From NCBI GenBank assembly GCA_030295235.1, contig AP026134.1:1291536-1355535 (forward strand): a stretch of 64,000 nt of DNA, given 5' to 3'. This DNA is from Fistulifera solaris (lineage: Eukaryota; Bacillariophyta; Bacillariophyceae; Naviculales; Stauroneidaceae). A model generated the notes under the pieces. The model saw nothing but the letters and a program-made list of their open reading frames with translations. It searched no databases and was not told the origin of the DNA. The translations under genes and the position numbers were made by a program. Shown in pieces: positions 43,031 through 53,243 of the stretch. Position 1 is the first letter of the stretch. The number at the start of each line of letters is the position of its first letter.

Positions 43031-43552
43031 ATGCTTGCCGATTCTCCTCTTGTTCAATGCAACAACGACCTTCGTTTCTGGACGAGTCGAATTGCCTTAT
43101 GCATATATAGCAATATACTTCTCGCCTTGTTCTTTCGTCAGTTTTGGGTTCTTTACGGCGTAGCTTTCATTCTTACAACGCAAATCGCTATGGTGCTGGG
43201 GAAATGGGTAGCTTTCGTTGAATCAGATCCCCAATATAGTGAATTCCAAAAATTCATGCATCAAAATTTCCGGGTCGTGTTAGATGAATACGATAATCTA
43301 ACGAACGGACGCTACGGTTGCGCCAAGCTTGCGGCTGGACGCCTTGCGGCGGAAGTCGGCCTAAAACTCATGATGGAAAAGCTTGTGCGAGCGCAAGGAA
43401 ATTTTCGATCGATGCGAAACGCACTGGAAAATCAGTTGAACGAACATCGAAATTCGTTGTCAAGGTATCAGGCATCGCAGCGTCGGTTGTCGTTTGCTAC
43501 GGACGACTCTTCTTCCTCGTCATCTTTGTCGTTCCGGGAAACAGAGGCTTGA
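43031..43552 (+). CDS. Small two-helix membrane protein, paralogue of the 40.1-kb gene
   Basis: 173 aa. Helices RIALCIYSNILLALFFRQFW and LYGVAFILTTQIAMVLG, then SDPQYSEFQKF, NFRVVLDEY and LTNGRYGCAKLAAGRLA, matching the 40.1-kb gene residue for residue at the conserved positions. It has an extra Gln/Asn/Ser-rich tail of about 50 residues. The two copies face away from the subtilase between them, so this is an inverted local duplication. No family recognised. Both helices together look like a hairpin insertion, possibly into ER or plastid envelope. Confidence 0.76.
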   Translation: MLADSPLVQCNNDLRFWTSRIALCIYSNILLALFFRQFWVLYGVAFILTTQIAMVLGKWVAFVESDPQYSEFQKFMHQNFRVVLDEYDNLTNGRYGCAKLAAGRLAAEVGLKLMMEKLVRAQGNFRSMRNALENQLNEHRNSLSRYQASQRRLSFATDDSSSSSSLSFRETEA

Positions 43553-43843
43553 AAGACATTATTCTGTTTAAATGCAGCCGTAAAGTGGGGCGACAATTCA
43601 ATGGCAAGTCGACCTGGAGACTTTCCAGAAAGTAGGAGCAGTCTCAACATTACTTCACTTTAGTTGAAACGATGATGGTTTTGCATTGGGCTACAGGTTT
43701 GAGTCCATTGATTGACGATGAAGTGCACCGTAGTTCGAATCATATTTGTTTGCAGGATAACGCTCGCCACGATGGCTTCTAATTTTTTTGTGAGTTTGCT
43801 TGAAGAAATTACTTGATTCTTTCATCAGACTATTATTTAATCT

Positions 43844-44928
43844 CTATCGTGAAGACATGCGATCCCTCCAAACGGATGCCTTTCGTACTCGTCCTGCCAA
43901 TTTGAATAAACTGTTTTTCCATTCAGGGGTGGCTTGTTCATCTTCATCCGTGATACGCATAAGCAAAGATCCCTGCGAAAACGACTGCATAGCCTTCTCG
44001 TCATCTTCGACAGGGCCATGTGTTGACCAGAATCCGGGAATTCGCTGCGAAAGACTCATTAAAGCGGAGGGAATCTTCGCCGTGGGCCTTCCTTTTAATT
44101 GCAATGTGCAATAGCGACCATACCACACCGGTCCTTCTCCGTAGCGTGTGTAGTCTACTGCAGATGTCGTAGTTGACGATTGTCGCGCTATGATATATCG
44201 ATACGTTTCTTGTGCCCCGAATCGTTTCTCTGTCACACTGTTTCCGCCGAATTGAATGAGTTGTCGTCTCGGTGTCGGCGTCGCGGATGTCGAAGAGGAA
44301 GATTGCTGATTGTTGAGCTGCCAAGGTGGTAGCATGGCCTCGTGTGGCTTCGAACGAGGACGCGCAAACGTCGTGATTCGCAAGTTGTTGTCCGTAGAAT
44401 GATCTACAGTTGCAGCCGACCATAAGGATTGACCATCCGGCCACTGCGCATGAATATACCATTTCGATTCATCGTTTCCCGCAGGATCCGGAACGTAAGT
44501 CACGGCCATATCATAAGCAGTCGCCGCTTGATTGAGAGGAATGATGCGTTTCGGACTTGTTGGCCTCAACTTGAAAGACTGAAGCCATCCTTTTTCTTTC
44601 TCCAGATCACGATACGCAAATAATCGGCGAATTAAGACGGATTCTGCTTTCGTCGGCGTTGATATCAAGGGCCTAGAAAGTCGGCGGATCATTTCTAAAC
44701 CTTCTACAGCAGCAATCGGCTGTCCTGTCATCGGATCATACAATGTTCCTTCATAGACCCATACTCCGTGTTTGCCACCATTTTGATTGCATCGGGTTTC
44801 AAGAAAATCATTCAAATGACTATGACTTTTCCGGCTGTGCTCGGGAAGCGCAGAATATATCAGCTGAGAGTGATAGAATAATAAAGCGGCAAAAGAGCTA
44901 TCCTTAGGCGATAGTTGATTGCTTTCAT
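43844..44928 (-). CDS. Conserved unknown protein with signal peptide and YEGTLYDPMTG motif
   Basis: About 361 aa. The long open frame (to 43844) has no in-frame ATG before the conserved part. The ATG at 44928 starts KAINYRLRIALFAALLFYHSQLIY, a signal peptide or anchor, once one base is added to the A4 run at 44891-44894. The conserved centre contains GVWVYEGTLYDPMTGQPIAAVEGLE, which recalls DUF1838-like or plant/algal plastid proteins of unknown function. Ser-rich linkers and EGPVWYGRYCTLQLKG follow. It ends KASVWRDRM, by chance or otherwise similar to gene C's FWRDRM. I do not recognise the family with certainty. Confidence 0.68.
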
Positions 44929-46213
44929 CGTGTAAAGAGAAGCTTTGTTGACGATACCATTCGTCTGATTCTTCACAAACCAAGATTTATCAGTACGATT
45001 GAAACTAAAACAGTCAACAACTGCAGGATTGATTTGAAATTGTGGTGACCGACGATCTTCAGCAAAAGGATGGCCACATCTTTCATCGTCGTCCAAGCCA
45101 TTCGTCCGCATCTCTCGTACGAAATCCGCGTACTTGCAAAATAAACTATTCATGACTGAAATGCAGTCGTGGCGAAACACGGACAACACTTTGAGCTACA
45201 TTAAATAAAATTAAACGAACAGCAATTCGTAAGGAATTTGTTGATCGATAAAGCGAGAAAGGCATCTCAAATGCCGCCGATGGTAATTGCATCATGACAA
45301 TGACGGTAGTAAGTCTGTAAGCCGGAAGAACAAAGGGAGCTCGAGGAGCGGTCGAGCTGGGAAAATATGATGATTCATGGCTAAATTGCAGTCCCGGTAA
45401 AACTGATACGGAGTACTACCAGTACCAGTACACTTTGGACGCAACGCACGCAATACCGCAACACGCAACAACCAAGGCAACAAAACCCCCGCATTTTTTT
45501 CAAGTTGCACGCGACGCTCGTCGCAATTTTCGTCGATTTCCACAATGAAACCAGATACGGGTATATTCCGATTGCATTGAAAGGCGCTACCAGGTATCTT
45601 TTTCAAGTGTAGATAACCTTCTTGATAGTTGATAGGGTACCGGTACCCGGTACCTGGTATGTCGACGCCCTGCAACGCGTCCCCGTAAATGGCCAACAAT
45701 GAGGACTCCCACGAGAAAAAGGACGCCAAGCACACTCTACAACAGCGTCAGACTTCCTTCGAAAGAGCAATAGGTCAAAGAGATAAAAAGGACTCTTGCG
45801 GGAAATAAGAGTTATAAGTACTACGTAGTACCGGTAAGTGGTATGCCAATATCTGAAAACTTTGAGAACACAGATGCTTCCGCTCAAATGTACATCTTAC
45901 TACTAGTAGCAACGACCAATTCCTCCAATTCCCATCATCTGTGATGATTTGCAGCATGAAATGAAGGATACAATGCTTCCACTGCCCACTTCTCCGTACA
46001 CTTCAATATGCTTTCTATTCTTGAAAGGACTCCCACGGTGCGTGACGTGTGAACGGAGAAACAAAACGATCCCTCTCAGGACATTTTTATCTGACGAAGA
46101 GACCTTTTCATTCGTCTCACAATTTCAGCTTTGATTAAGAATCAACGCAACTTCCACACGGACTCCTCAGCAATTATTTATTTCTACTTCTTCTCCTTTC
46201 ATTCTGTTTCATC
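44929..46213. other. Gene-free interval with dispersed motifs
   Basis: 1.3 kb without a credible gene. It holds the palindromic element (45151-45174), a diverged copy (about 45376), and a cluster of GTACC-type palindromes (CTACCAGGTATC at 45587, GGTACCGGTACCCGGTACC near 45640-45655, TACTACGTAGTACC near 45820). Confidence 0.5.
45151..45174 (+). repeat. Palindromic element TGACTG-AAATG-CAGTCGTG, copy 3
   Basis: Identical over 22 bases with the copy at 38.97 kb, about 220 bp upstream of the ATG of the YEGTLYDPMTG gene. Potential hairpin with an 8-bp stem (one mismatch). Confidence 0.6.
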
Positions 46214-47154
46214 ATGCAACTCTCTGCTGCTTTGTTAAGTCTTTTGAGTCAGACGACGACGGCGGAACCTTCTCCTGTTGCAATCGGCTTGCAGTGCAGC
46301 AACGTCCCGATGGATCGCCTTAGCCATCGTGCGCATCTCATTGTTGCTCAGGCATTGCAAGATGCTTATCCTGCAGTTGCAAAGAATAAAAACTTCCTTT
46401 CTGATGTTCGTTTTGATCGTTCGCATGCGACCAAAGAGGACGCTTTGACTTGGAACGGCACCTGGAACTATGGCTGCCGTCTCTGCCCTAACGACGATGA
46501 TGCTATGAATGCGGCACCTGTGGGCGCCTACATTGCCAATTTGGGAGGTGACATCTCACCAGCTGGTCTTCAAGCTTGGGAAACTGCTTTGACATCGGTG
46601 TTCCGCGCTACCGGGCATGCTGAATTGAAGAATGCCCGTGCCTGTCAAATCTCCTTGTATGATCAGAAGTACGAAGAGGAGGCCATGGTGGATGTGTCCA
46701 TCGGTGTTCTTTGCGGCGGTGTTGATGCGGGTGCGCTCGGTGCTGGAGTCTCGGCTCGCGCTCTGGAAGTTGCGTACAACAAAGTGCATGAAGCATTCAA
46801 TGGCGGCGACAATCTTCTTTCTGGTGTTCACTTTGATCAGATGCAGGCTGGCAAGGAAGCGAAACTCAAGTGGAACGGAACTTGGAACTATGGCTGCCGC
46901 TTGTGCCCCAACGACGATGATTCTATGAGCGGTAAAGTCTTGGAAGTGCCCGTAGCTGAGTTCATGGGCCAAATCGGATGCGCCTTTGCGACCCAGAAGA
47001 CAACATCTTGTTGACGGACGACGCGGCATTGCGTGCCTGGGAAGCCGAGTACACGGCGGCCTTGCTCGAAACTCACAGCGAAGTCTTTGTCAACGTCCAC
47101 GATTGCGTGATCGACATTATTCCTAGCGCTGGCGGTGCCACTTCTAAGGCCTAG
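46214..47154 (+). CDS. Secreted protein with two tandem WNGTWNYGCRLCPNDDD domains
   Basis: About 313 aa after repair. Signal peptide QLSAALLSLLSQTTTA. Two homologous halves each end in L-x-WNGTWNYGCRLCPNDDD, preceded by a helix (VAQALQDAY / LEVAYNKVHEAF) and LSDVRFD/LSGVHFD. NGTW is an N-glycosylation sequon, and paired cysteines suggest disulfides, so it probably acts outside the cell or in the secretory pathway. The frame changes near 46971-46973. One extra A there leads into MRLCDPEDNILLTDDAALRAWEAEYTAAL and a stop at 47152-47154. The family is not recognised. Confidence 0.78.
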
Positions 47155-47370
47155 ACACAAAAGTTATCACAATGCTTGCAAAGAAGTAAAGCTCTAATAT
47201 GTATAGAAAGTGATTCATGATATGTATCTTAACTATTATTAGTAGACCAATTTTCACAAAGAGGAAGAAAATATAAATATGCATTGATGTGGGCTAGCTT
47301 CCAAAACTTATTTACAAAGCAAACACTGCAATCCGACGTCGATACGCGGTTGATTGATTGACAAGATCCT

Positions 47371-48522
47371 TCATGGTGATATGCTTCGATAATTTCGCCT
47401 AGCTGGTGAATCTTCATCACTGCTGCTGCAGTACTCAACAGTAAGCGTTGTGTATTCACTGTCGTGCTTGACGAGGGGAAAAAACGCTTTGCCGCCTACA
47501 AACTCTGTCTCTTCATTCTCGTCACTCTCGTCGTCATCAAACAGATCGCCGTATAGAAGGTCGTATATTTGCTGGCATCGCTGTTTGCCGTGCATTAGAA
47601 AAAGTGCCAATATGCAGACTAGCCCCGCAACAAGCGACCAAAATCGACCTCGATGGTCATCTTCCACTATCTCAGGAAAACATCCAAAACCTTTTGGAGG
47701 ATCATCTGATAGTTCACATACGGTGGCGTCGATCCAATCCGCAACAGCGCTAACACGAGCATTGATAGCCGGTAGATCCGGATCCGCGCATCCCACTCCC
47801 CACGAAACGAGTCCTACCAAAACTTCCTTGCCGTGCTCATCCGTAGCTATAATAGGACCCCCACTATCGTAATCACATGCATCCTTGAGAGGCGTATGTG
47901 TGCACAAGTTTGTTTCATGAATGCGCCCTTCGTAACTCGTCTCGCCGTTGCTGGAAGCATTACAAGCAGCATTCAAAATAGTTTGCAGTGTAACTTGTTG
48001 CAACACATCCGGTCGTTCATCTGTGTCATCTCCTAAAACTCCTAAGCCCAACACGACGACATCTTGATGTTCACTCGGAAATCGGGGGTTGCGATTGAGC
48101 GCCAAGTAAGGCATTTTGGAAGAACCTTGCAATTTGATGATGGTAAAATCATAGACCATGTCTTCAAAATCATCATTTCGGTCAAACAGAGGATGCCGAA
48201 AGGCATGCTGCAATCGAAACGACTCTTGATAATCGTCATAGGAGTAGGCGCCGACATGTGGATGCACACGATGCATATGCTCGCCCTTGCAATGGCCGGC
48301 CGTCAAAATAATATCCGGAGCAATTAGGACTCCACCACAATAGTCTTCCAGAGTACAAAAATATGGAAATTGAGTCGGATCGGCGTCGGCTCCATTTACA
48401 ATGAGCGAGCGGCGCTCGACGTCAAGCAATTCTTCTGACAAAGAAAGAGAAAATTGCATCAATACAAACAAGAAAATTGATGATTTGTACATCATTTTGA
48501 CGGAAAGAGCAGATTTGTACAT
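47371..48522 (-). CDS. Trypsin-like serine protease (S1A) with C-terminal membrane anchor
   Basis: 383 aa. Signal peptide (KSSIFLFVLMQFSLSLS; ATG at 48522 or 48495). The protease domain begins LIVNGADADPTQFPYF. Catalytic His in LTAGHC, Asp in VYDFTIIKL, Ser in CDYDSGGPI. GDSGGP has become DYDSGGP, which keeps the Ser and following Gly-Gly-Pro. After the domain comes one transmembrane helix (WSLVAGLVCILALFLMHG) and a 70-residue acidic cytosolic tail with ESDENEETEF. A membrane-tethered extracellular or vacuolar protease is the natural reading. No frame break. Confidence 0.9.
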   Translation of the reverse strand: MYKSALSVKMMYKSSIFLFVLMQFSLSLSEELLDVERRSLIVNGADADPTQFPYFCTLEDYCGGVLIAPDIILTAGHCKGEHMHRVHPHVGAYSYDDYQESFRLQHAFRHPLFDRNDDFEDMVYDFTIIKLQGSSKMPYLALNRNPRFPSEHQDVVVLGLGVLGDDTDERPDVLQQVTLQTILNAACNASSNGETSYEGRIHETNLCTHTPLKDACDYDSGGPIIATDEHGKEVLVGLVSWGVGCADPDLPAINARVSAVADWIDATVCELSDDPPKGFGCFPEIVEDDHRGRFWSLVAGLVCILALFLMHGKQRCQQIYDLLYGDLFDDDESDENEETEFVGGKAFFPLVKHDSEYTTLTVEYCSSSDEDSPARRNYRSISP

Positions 48523-49279
48523 AAACAGGCGAGGGAATAAGGGCCTTGAAAGAAGTCAAACGAAGATTTGCGGATCAGATGTCTCTCGTAGCGGCTTGTG
48601 ATCGTACTGCGGGAAGTCTCCGTCAAAACGTTGAGGACGACTGACTCGTTAAGCCGATGAATCTTCAACCTATACCAACAAAACTCAAAGACCCTTCACG
48701 CTCAAACATCGGCACGCAAGAAGACAGCGTGATTGATAGCTTGTGACCGCGAAAGTGAAAATTGAGATCGCCCTTTCCTTGTTTTGTTGACAACAAAAGA
48801 CCGTCAAGGTGTCAACAACAAACGAGTGAGCGTGTGTGAACTTTTTTCTTTCCATTTATTTCTCCCCCGCTGTCAAAGTTCTCACGCCAGACACACTAGC
48901 TTTTAGAGTGTAGTATCTCATCAAAGTTTATCATTGATGCTGTGCGTCATTCGAAAACGATTATTAGTATCACGCCAAGTGTAGAGGGTACCGAATTTCT
49001 GACCAAATTCGGCCAATTGGCGAGCTCGTCGACTGTAGTAGCACATTCACATTTTACATAGGCTGCACCAACTCGAAGCGACAGCTTACGGCACCCAAAC
49101 ACCATTTCCGTCTGTCCTTCGTGGTACTTATTGCCTTCAGGCGAAATAAAAGATCCGATGAACTTTCGTGACGCTTTTGCTTTTTTTGCGTCGGCATTCC
49201 GTCGACACGTTTCGCATTGCATGTCAGATCTTCCATTTTATCAGTAATGTACGACTTTTCCTCACATAAATTATATACA
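48523..49279. other. Divergent promoter region
   Basis: Upstream of the trypsin-like and the carboxypeptidase genes. Weak open frames exist on both strands but none is convincing. An undetected 5' exon of the carboxypeptidase may lie here. Confidence 0.4.
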
Positions 49280-50997
49280 ATGATGAACTTTACAAAAGAA
49301 GAATTCTTCGTACAGGGTTTGGAAAACATTCAAGCCGCTTACGCCGAGTTTGACGGTCACATGTACGCCGGAATGTTGCCTGCCGATAATGGCGATCGCA
49401 TCAATCTTCAGACCATGTTTTGGCTTTTTGAGCCCACTACGCAAGAGATACCCAATTCTATGATTCTCTGGTTGAACGGAGGACCGGGCTGTAGTAGTTT
49501 TAACTGCGGAGTCATGATGGAACACTCGCCCGTTACGCAACCTTTACATGCTGCTGGCTATTGCTGCTTGCAGCCCGATCCGGAGTTACATGTCAACCCA
49601 CACGCTTGGACGAAAGGAACGACTGTATTGTACGTCGAACATCCCATCGGAACGGGATTTTCGCACGGAACGTATCCTTCGAATGAGACGGAAGCTTCAG
49701 CCGATTTGGACGCTTTCTTGCAAAACTTTCTTGCCGTCTTTGACCATTTGCAAGAATACGACTTTTTCGTCATGGGAGAGAGCTACGCTGGAATGTTTGG
49801 TAAGTCAAGAGGGGGATTGATAGAAAAGAGAATACTCCTTATGTCGTTCCGATTTGTTAGTCTCATGTTCTTTCGTACTGATGATTCATGTTTCAATTCC
49901 CAGTTCCTTCCGTCGCAAGGGAGATTCACTTGAACAATAAGAAAAATAAAGCGGGTCGCATTCCTATCAAACTAGGAGGTGCTGCATTAGGCAACGGATG
50001 GATTGATGGTATGATTCAAGGACCGGCGACGATTGATTATTCCTGGTGGCATGGTTTGATCGATCAACCTACGCGAGATGCCTTGCATGATATCTTCCAG
50101 GTATGCATGTCAGCACCGGAAAAGTTGTCAGCCCCCTTTCATCCATACACGGTGCAAGACGATTGTGGTATCATGTGGGGCATTCTGCAAGCTGCCGGGA
50201 ACCCGAACGCGTACGATATCACGACATGGGATCCGAACGTCGATCAAGTTACGTTTACATCGGAAGCCTTCTTCAACACTCCCCAAGTCAAAGAGTTGCT
50301 GCACGTACTTAATCCTGAACATATCTGGCACGGTTGTCAAGCTGGAAGTGGTCGTCGTCGACAATTGGCACGCCAGTTGTACATGGACAACGACCGTCCC
50401 TTGTCAGTGGTTCCGTACATTGCAGAGTTGCTCGATGCGGATATCCCCATCGTCGTTTACAATGGTGACCGCGATATGACCACCAATATGGTAGGAACGG
50501 AGCTTTGCTTGAATGGAATGAAATGGAAAGGTACTGACAACTGGATGGATGCTCCCCGTGGCTTGTGGAAAGTAAACGACTATCCGGCTGGTTGGGCGAA
50601 AGAATATAAGAGTCTGCAGTATGTTGTAGTTTACAACAGTGGTCACATGGTACCCTATAACGTCCCCGAAAGTGCATACGACTTGTTGAAACGGCTGCTG
50701 ACCAAGAAATCTTTCATCGATGATGAAGCACCGGTCATTCGCGCCCCCAAATCCGTATCTGATCACATGTCAATGTCTAAGCACATGACCGCAACTACCA
50801 CTACAACCACCATGTCCTTATCGGCTACAGCATTGCCCAAAGAAATGGCGAACAATGTTGCCGGCGAAGGATTTACGATGATGAGTTTGCTTGTGGCAGT
50901 CGCGATTGGAATGATGTTGGGTGCTCTTTGGGGCAAGAGACGCGGCAACCAAGTTGGTTATCATAGCATTCCGAATGCTAACCAAGAGTCGCTTTAG
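49280..50997 (+). CDS. Serine carboxypeptidase (S10), KEX1-like with C-terminal transmembrane helix
   Basis: Removes C-terminal residues in the secretory pathway or vacuole. Exon 1 runs to 49799. A 104-nt GT-AG intron lies at 49800-49903 and exon 2 is 49904-50997. Splicing joins GESYAGMF to VPSVAREIH. Catalytic Ser168 (GESYAG), Asp in YNGDRDMTTN, His in NSGHMVPYNVPESA, and the S10 signature LWLNGGPGCSS are all present. The C-terminus has Thr/Met-rich linker, helix SLLVAVAIGMMLGALWG and a short basic tail, as in KEX1-type enzymes. About 537 aa. No clear signal peptide follows from ATG 49280 or 49247, so the true N-terminus may be on an unseen exon. Confidence 0.92.
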
Positions 50998-51450
50998 AAC
51001 AGTCTAAGTAATAAGTAACAAGAGGTGGCCGATATTAGACCTAGAGTGAAAGAAATTCACTTTTGTCTGTTTTTTAGTTACGGAGTATTAAAATGAATTC
51101 ATTGCTCTCCATAGCCTTGGTCGTTTTTGTCTCGAGCAAAGCTCTCAAGACTACTTAAAATGGTACAGTGTTTTCTTCTATGGAACAGAATGAACGAAGC
51201 ATGACATCATACTTTGTAGGGTCGCAAGCGTTCTGCACGAGAACAGCACGAGGAAAATCCTTTCAACCGATACGTAGCTACCACGTAGAAATAAGTACTG
51301 TGCGTGATGTTGCCTCTTTATTCTGCCGGGTGGAGTGTTTTACGTTTGATTGATGCTTTTAATTCTGCACTTCCTGAAAGAGAATGCGTTTCAAAGAGAC
51401 TCTTTTGTCAATCTTTATCAGTTTTAACAGAAGATCTTCATTGCTTCTTA
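50998..51450. other. Intergenic interval
   Basis: Between carboxypeptidase and the cation transporter. Nothing recognised. Confidence 0.35.
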
Positions 51451-53165
51451 ATGATGAACAAGCAACGAAGGCTTTCAGTTGTCGTTGCTGCGATAGTAAT
51501 GTCGCTGTCAAAAATAGATGCATTTGCTTCTTCTTTTGTGCAACGACCCGCGCGCACAAAAGTGACTTTTTCATCCTATTCTTCGCAACGGGCGATTTCT
51601 ATGCACATGGGGCACAGTCATAGTCATCATCATCATCATCATCACGATCATGCTTCGTCGACGTCGTCTTTAGTATCGCAAGAAGGCTCGACATTTCTTA
51701 CTCGAATCCTCCGTTTTGCAACACGACGAGTTGCTCGATTTTCTTTGCCGGAGCTGCTGTAGCTGGAGCTGTTTATTTGCAAAAGCGCCATGTGCGTCCG
51801 AGTGATATTGGGTTATTTCTGGTTACTGCTCTTTCGCTGAGTGTGCTGGATAAAATCAAAGAACAAGTCAAAGATTGGAATGTTCGCTTTCAAGAATTTA
51901 CAAAGACTCTAGAAAAACATGCGACGCCGCTTTTTGCAGGAGACGAGGAAGAACGAAAGTCACGGGAACTACATCGTGCTGCAGATCAGGTCACATACCT
52001 AGGAGTTGTTATTAATTTGGTGCTCAGTGGTGGCAAGGCTGTCATAGGTGTTCTATGCCATTCGACGGCTCTGATTGCCGATGCCGGTCATTCTTTGTCG
52101 GATCTATTTTCTGATTTCATTACTTTATATGCGGTGCAGCTCGGTCGCTTACCACCCGATGACGATCATCCTTATGGTCACGGCAAGTTTGAAGCAGTTG
52201 GGAGCTTATTTCTTGCTTTGACTTTGATCGCAACGGGTCTTTCAGTCGGAGCTACGAGCGCGCAGAAACTCTCAGAAATTCTCACATTATCATCATCGAC
52301 GATTGCCGCACCTGCAATTCTACCGAAGCGACCTGCATTGATCATGGCGGGACTCTCGATTGTGTCGAAAGAATGGCTCTATCGTATCACAAAACGCGTG
52401 GGTGAGGCACTCAATTCACAAGTCGTCATCGCAAATGCCTGGCACCATCGCAGCGACGCCTATTCCAGTATTCTCGCCTTGTTCTCTATTGCATTAGCGA
52501 TGAATGGCTGGCTAGCGGCGGATGCCGGTGCCGGATTGGTCGTTGCAGGGATGATTGCACTCACTGGAGTGGAAATTATGGGAGAATCAATCAAGCAGCT
52601 AACCGACACGGTCGATGAAACTCTTGTTCAGCGCGTTGAAATGGTCCTCCATCAAGCCATGCATCACTACGGAAATCGTGTCATTTCTGGAATTCAACGT
52701 GTTAGAGCACGACAAGTGGGTTCCAGTTCTTTGGTCGATGTATCAATCGTGACACCACCAAATGTCACGAATCCTCGAGCCTTGGAAGATGAATTGCGCT
52801 CAAAGATTATGAAACAATTACCTTGTGTAATTGACGCCGAGGTACGGGCAGTCCCCAAAGAAGACAATGAACATGATGCCGCCGCATCACAGTCCACGAC
52901 ACCTCAATCCGTAGTAGAGCAGGATGTTCGAGGTGAAATACAGAAACATGCATCTGTCGTGAGTATTGGGGAGGTTCGCGTCGGTAGTAGTGGCAATGTG
53001 GATGTTACAATCCGCGTAGACCCCTCATCAACCGTACAAGAAGCCAACGGATTGGCTTTGCAACTCATTGATTCGCTGCAGAGTTACGAGACTATAGAAT
53101 CTGCACGAATTTATCTTGATTTGAATGAACACATGTCCATGCCTATCGTCAACACCTCAACTTAA
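51451..53165 (+). CDS. Cation diffusion facilitator (CDF) transporter with plastid-type presequence and His cluster
   Basis: Divalent-metal/proton antiporter (Zn, Mn or Fe) of about 571 aa. The presequence NKQRRLSVVVAAIVMSLSKIDAF then ASSFVQRPARTK has the plastid-type F after the signal peptide. A HSHSHHHHHHHDH cluster precedes the membrane part. Metal-site motifs DAGHSLSDLFSD and NAWHHRSDAYSS, plus DDDHPYGHGKFE, are typical of MamB/FieF-like CDFs. The C-terminus carries two ferredoxin-like CDF domains in tandem (DETLVQRVEMV… and VEQDVRGEIQKH…), unusual since one is normal. One T is missing in the T4 run at 51739-51742, joining RVARFF to FAGAAVAGAVYLQ. Confidence 0.88.
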
Positions 53166-53243
53166 ACACCAGTAAGATACAGCTAAAACGATTTTTTCAA
53201 ACAAATGCGTCTTACTTTTGTACAAGTCTATTCATTTCGATAC

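Noticed and set aside
43844-44983. Start of the YEGTLYDPMTG gene at 44983
   Set aside because: That codon is TTG directly after stops. The ATG at 44928 with one base added gives a signal peptide.
48947-49222. 91-codon minus-strand frame upstream of the carboxypeptidase
   Set aside because: Overlaps the promoter region, matches no family and has no good coding features. It remains a weak possibility only.
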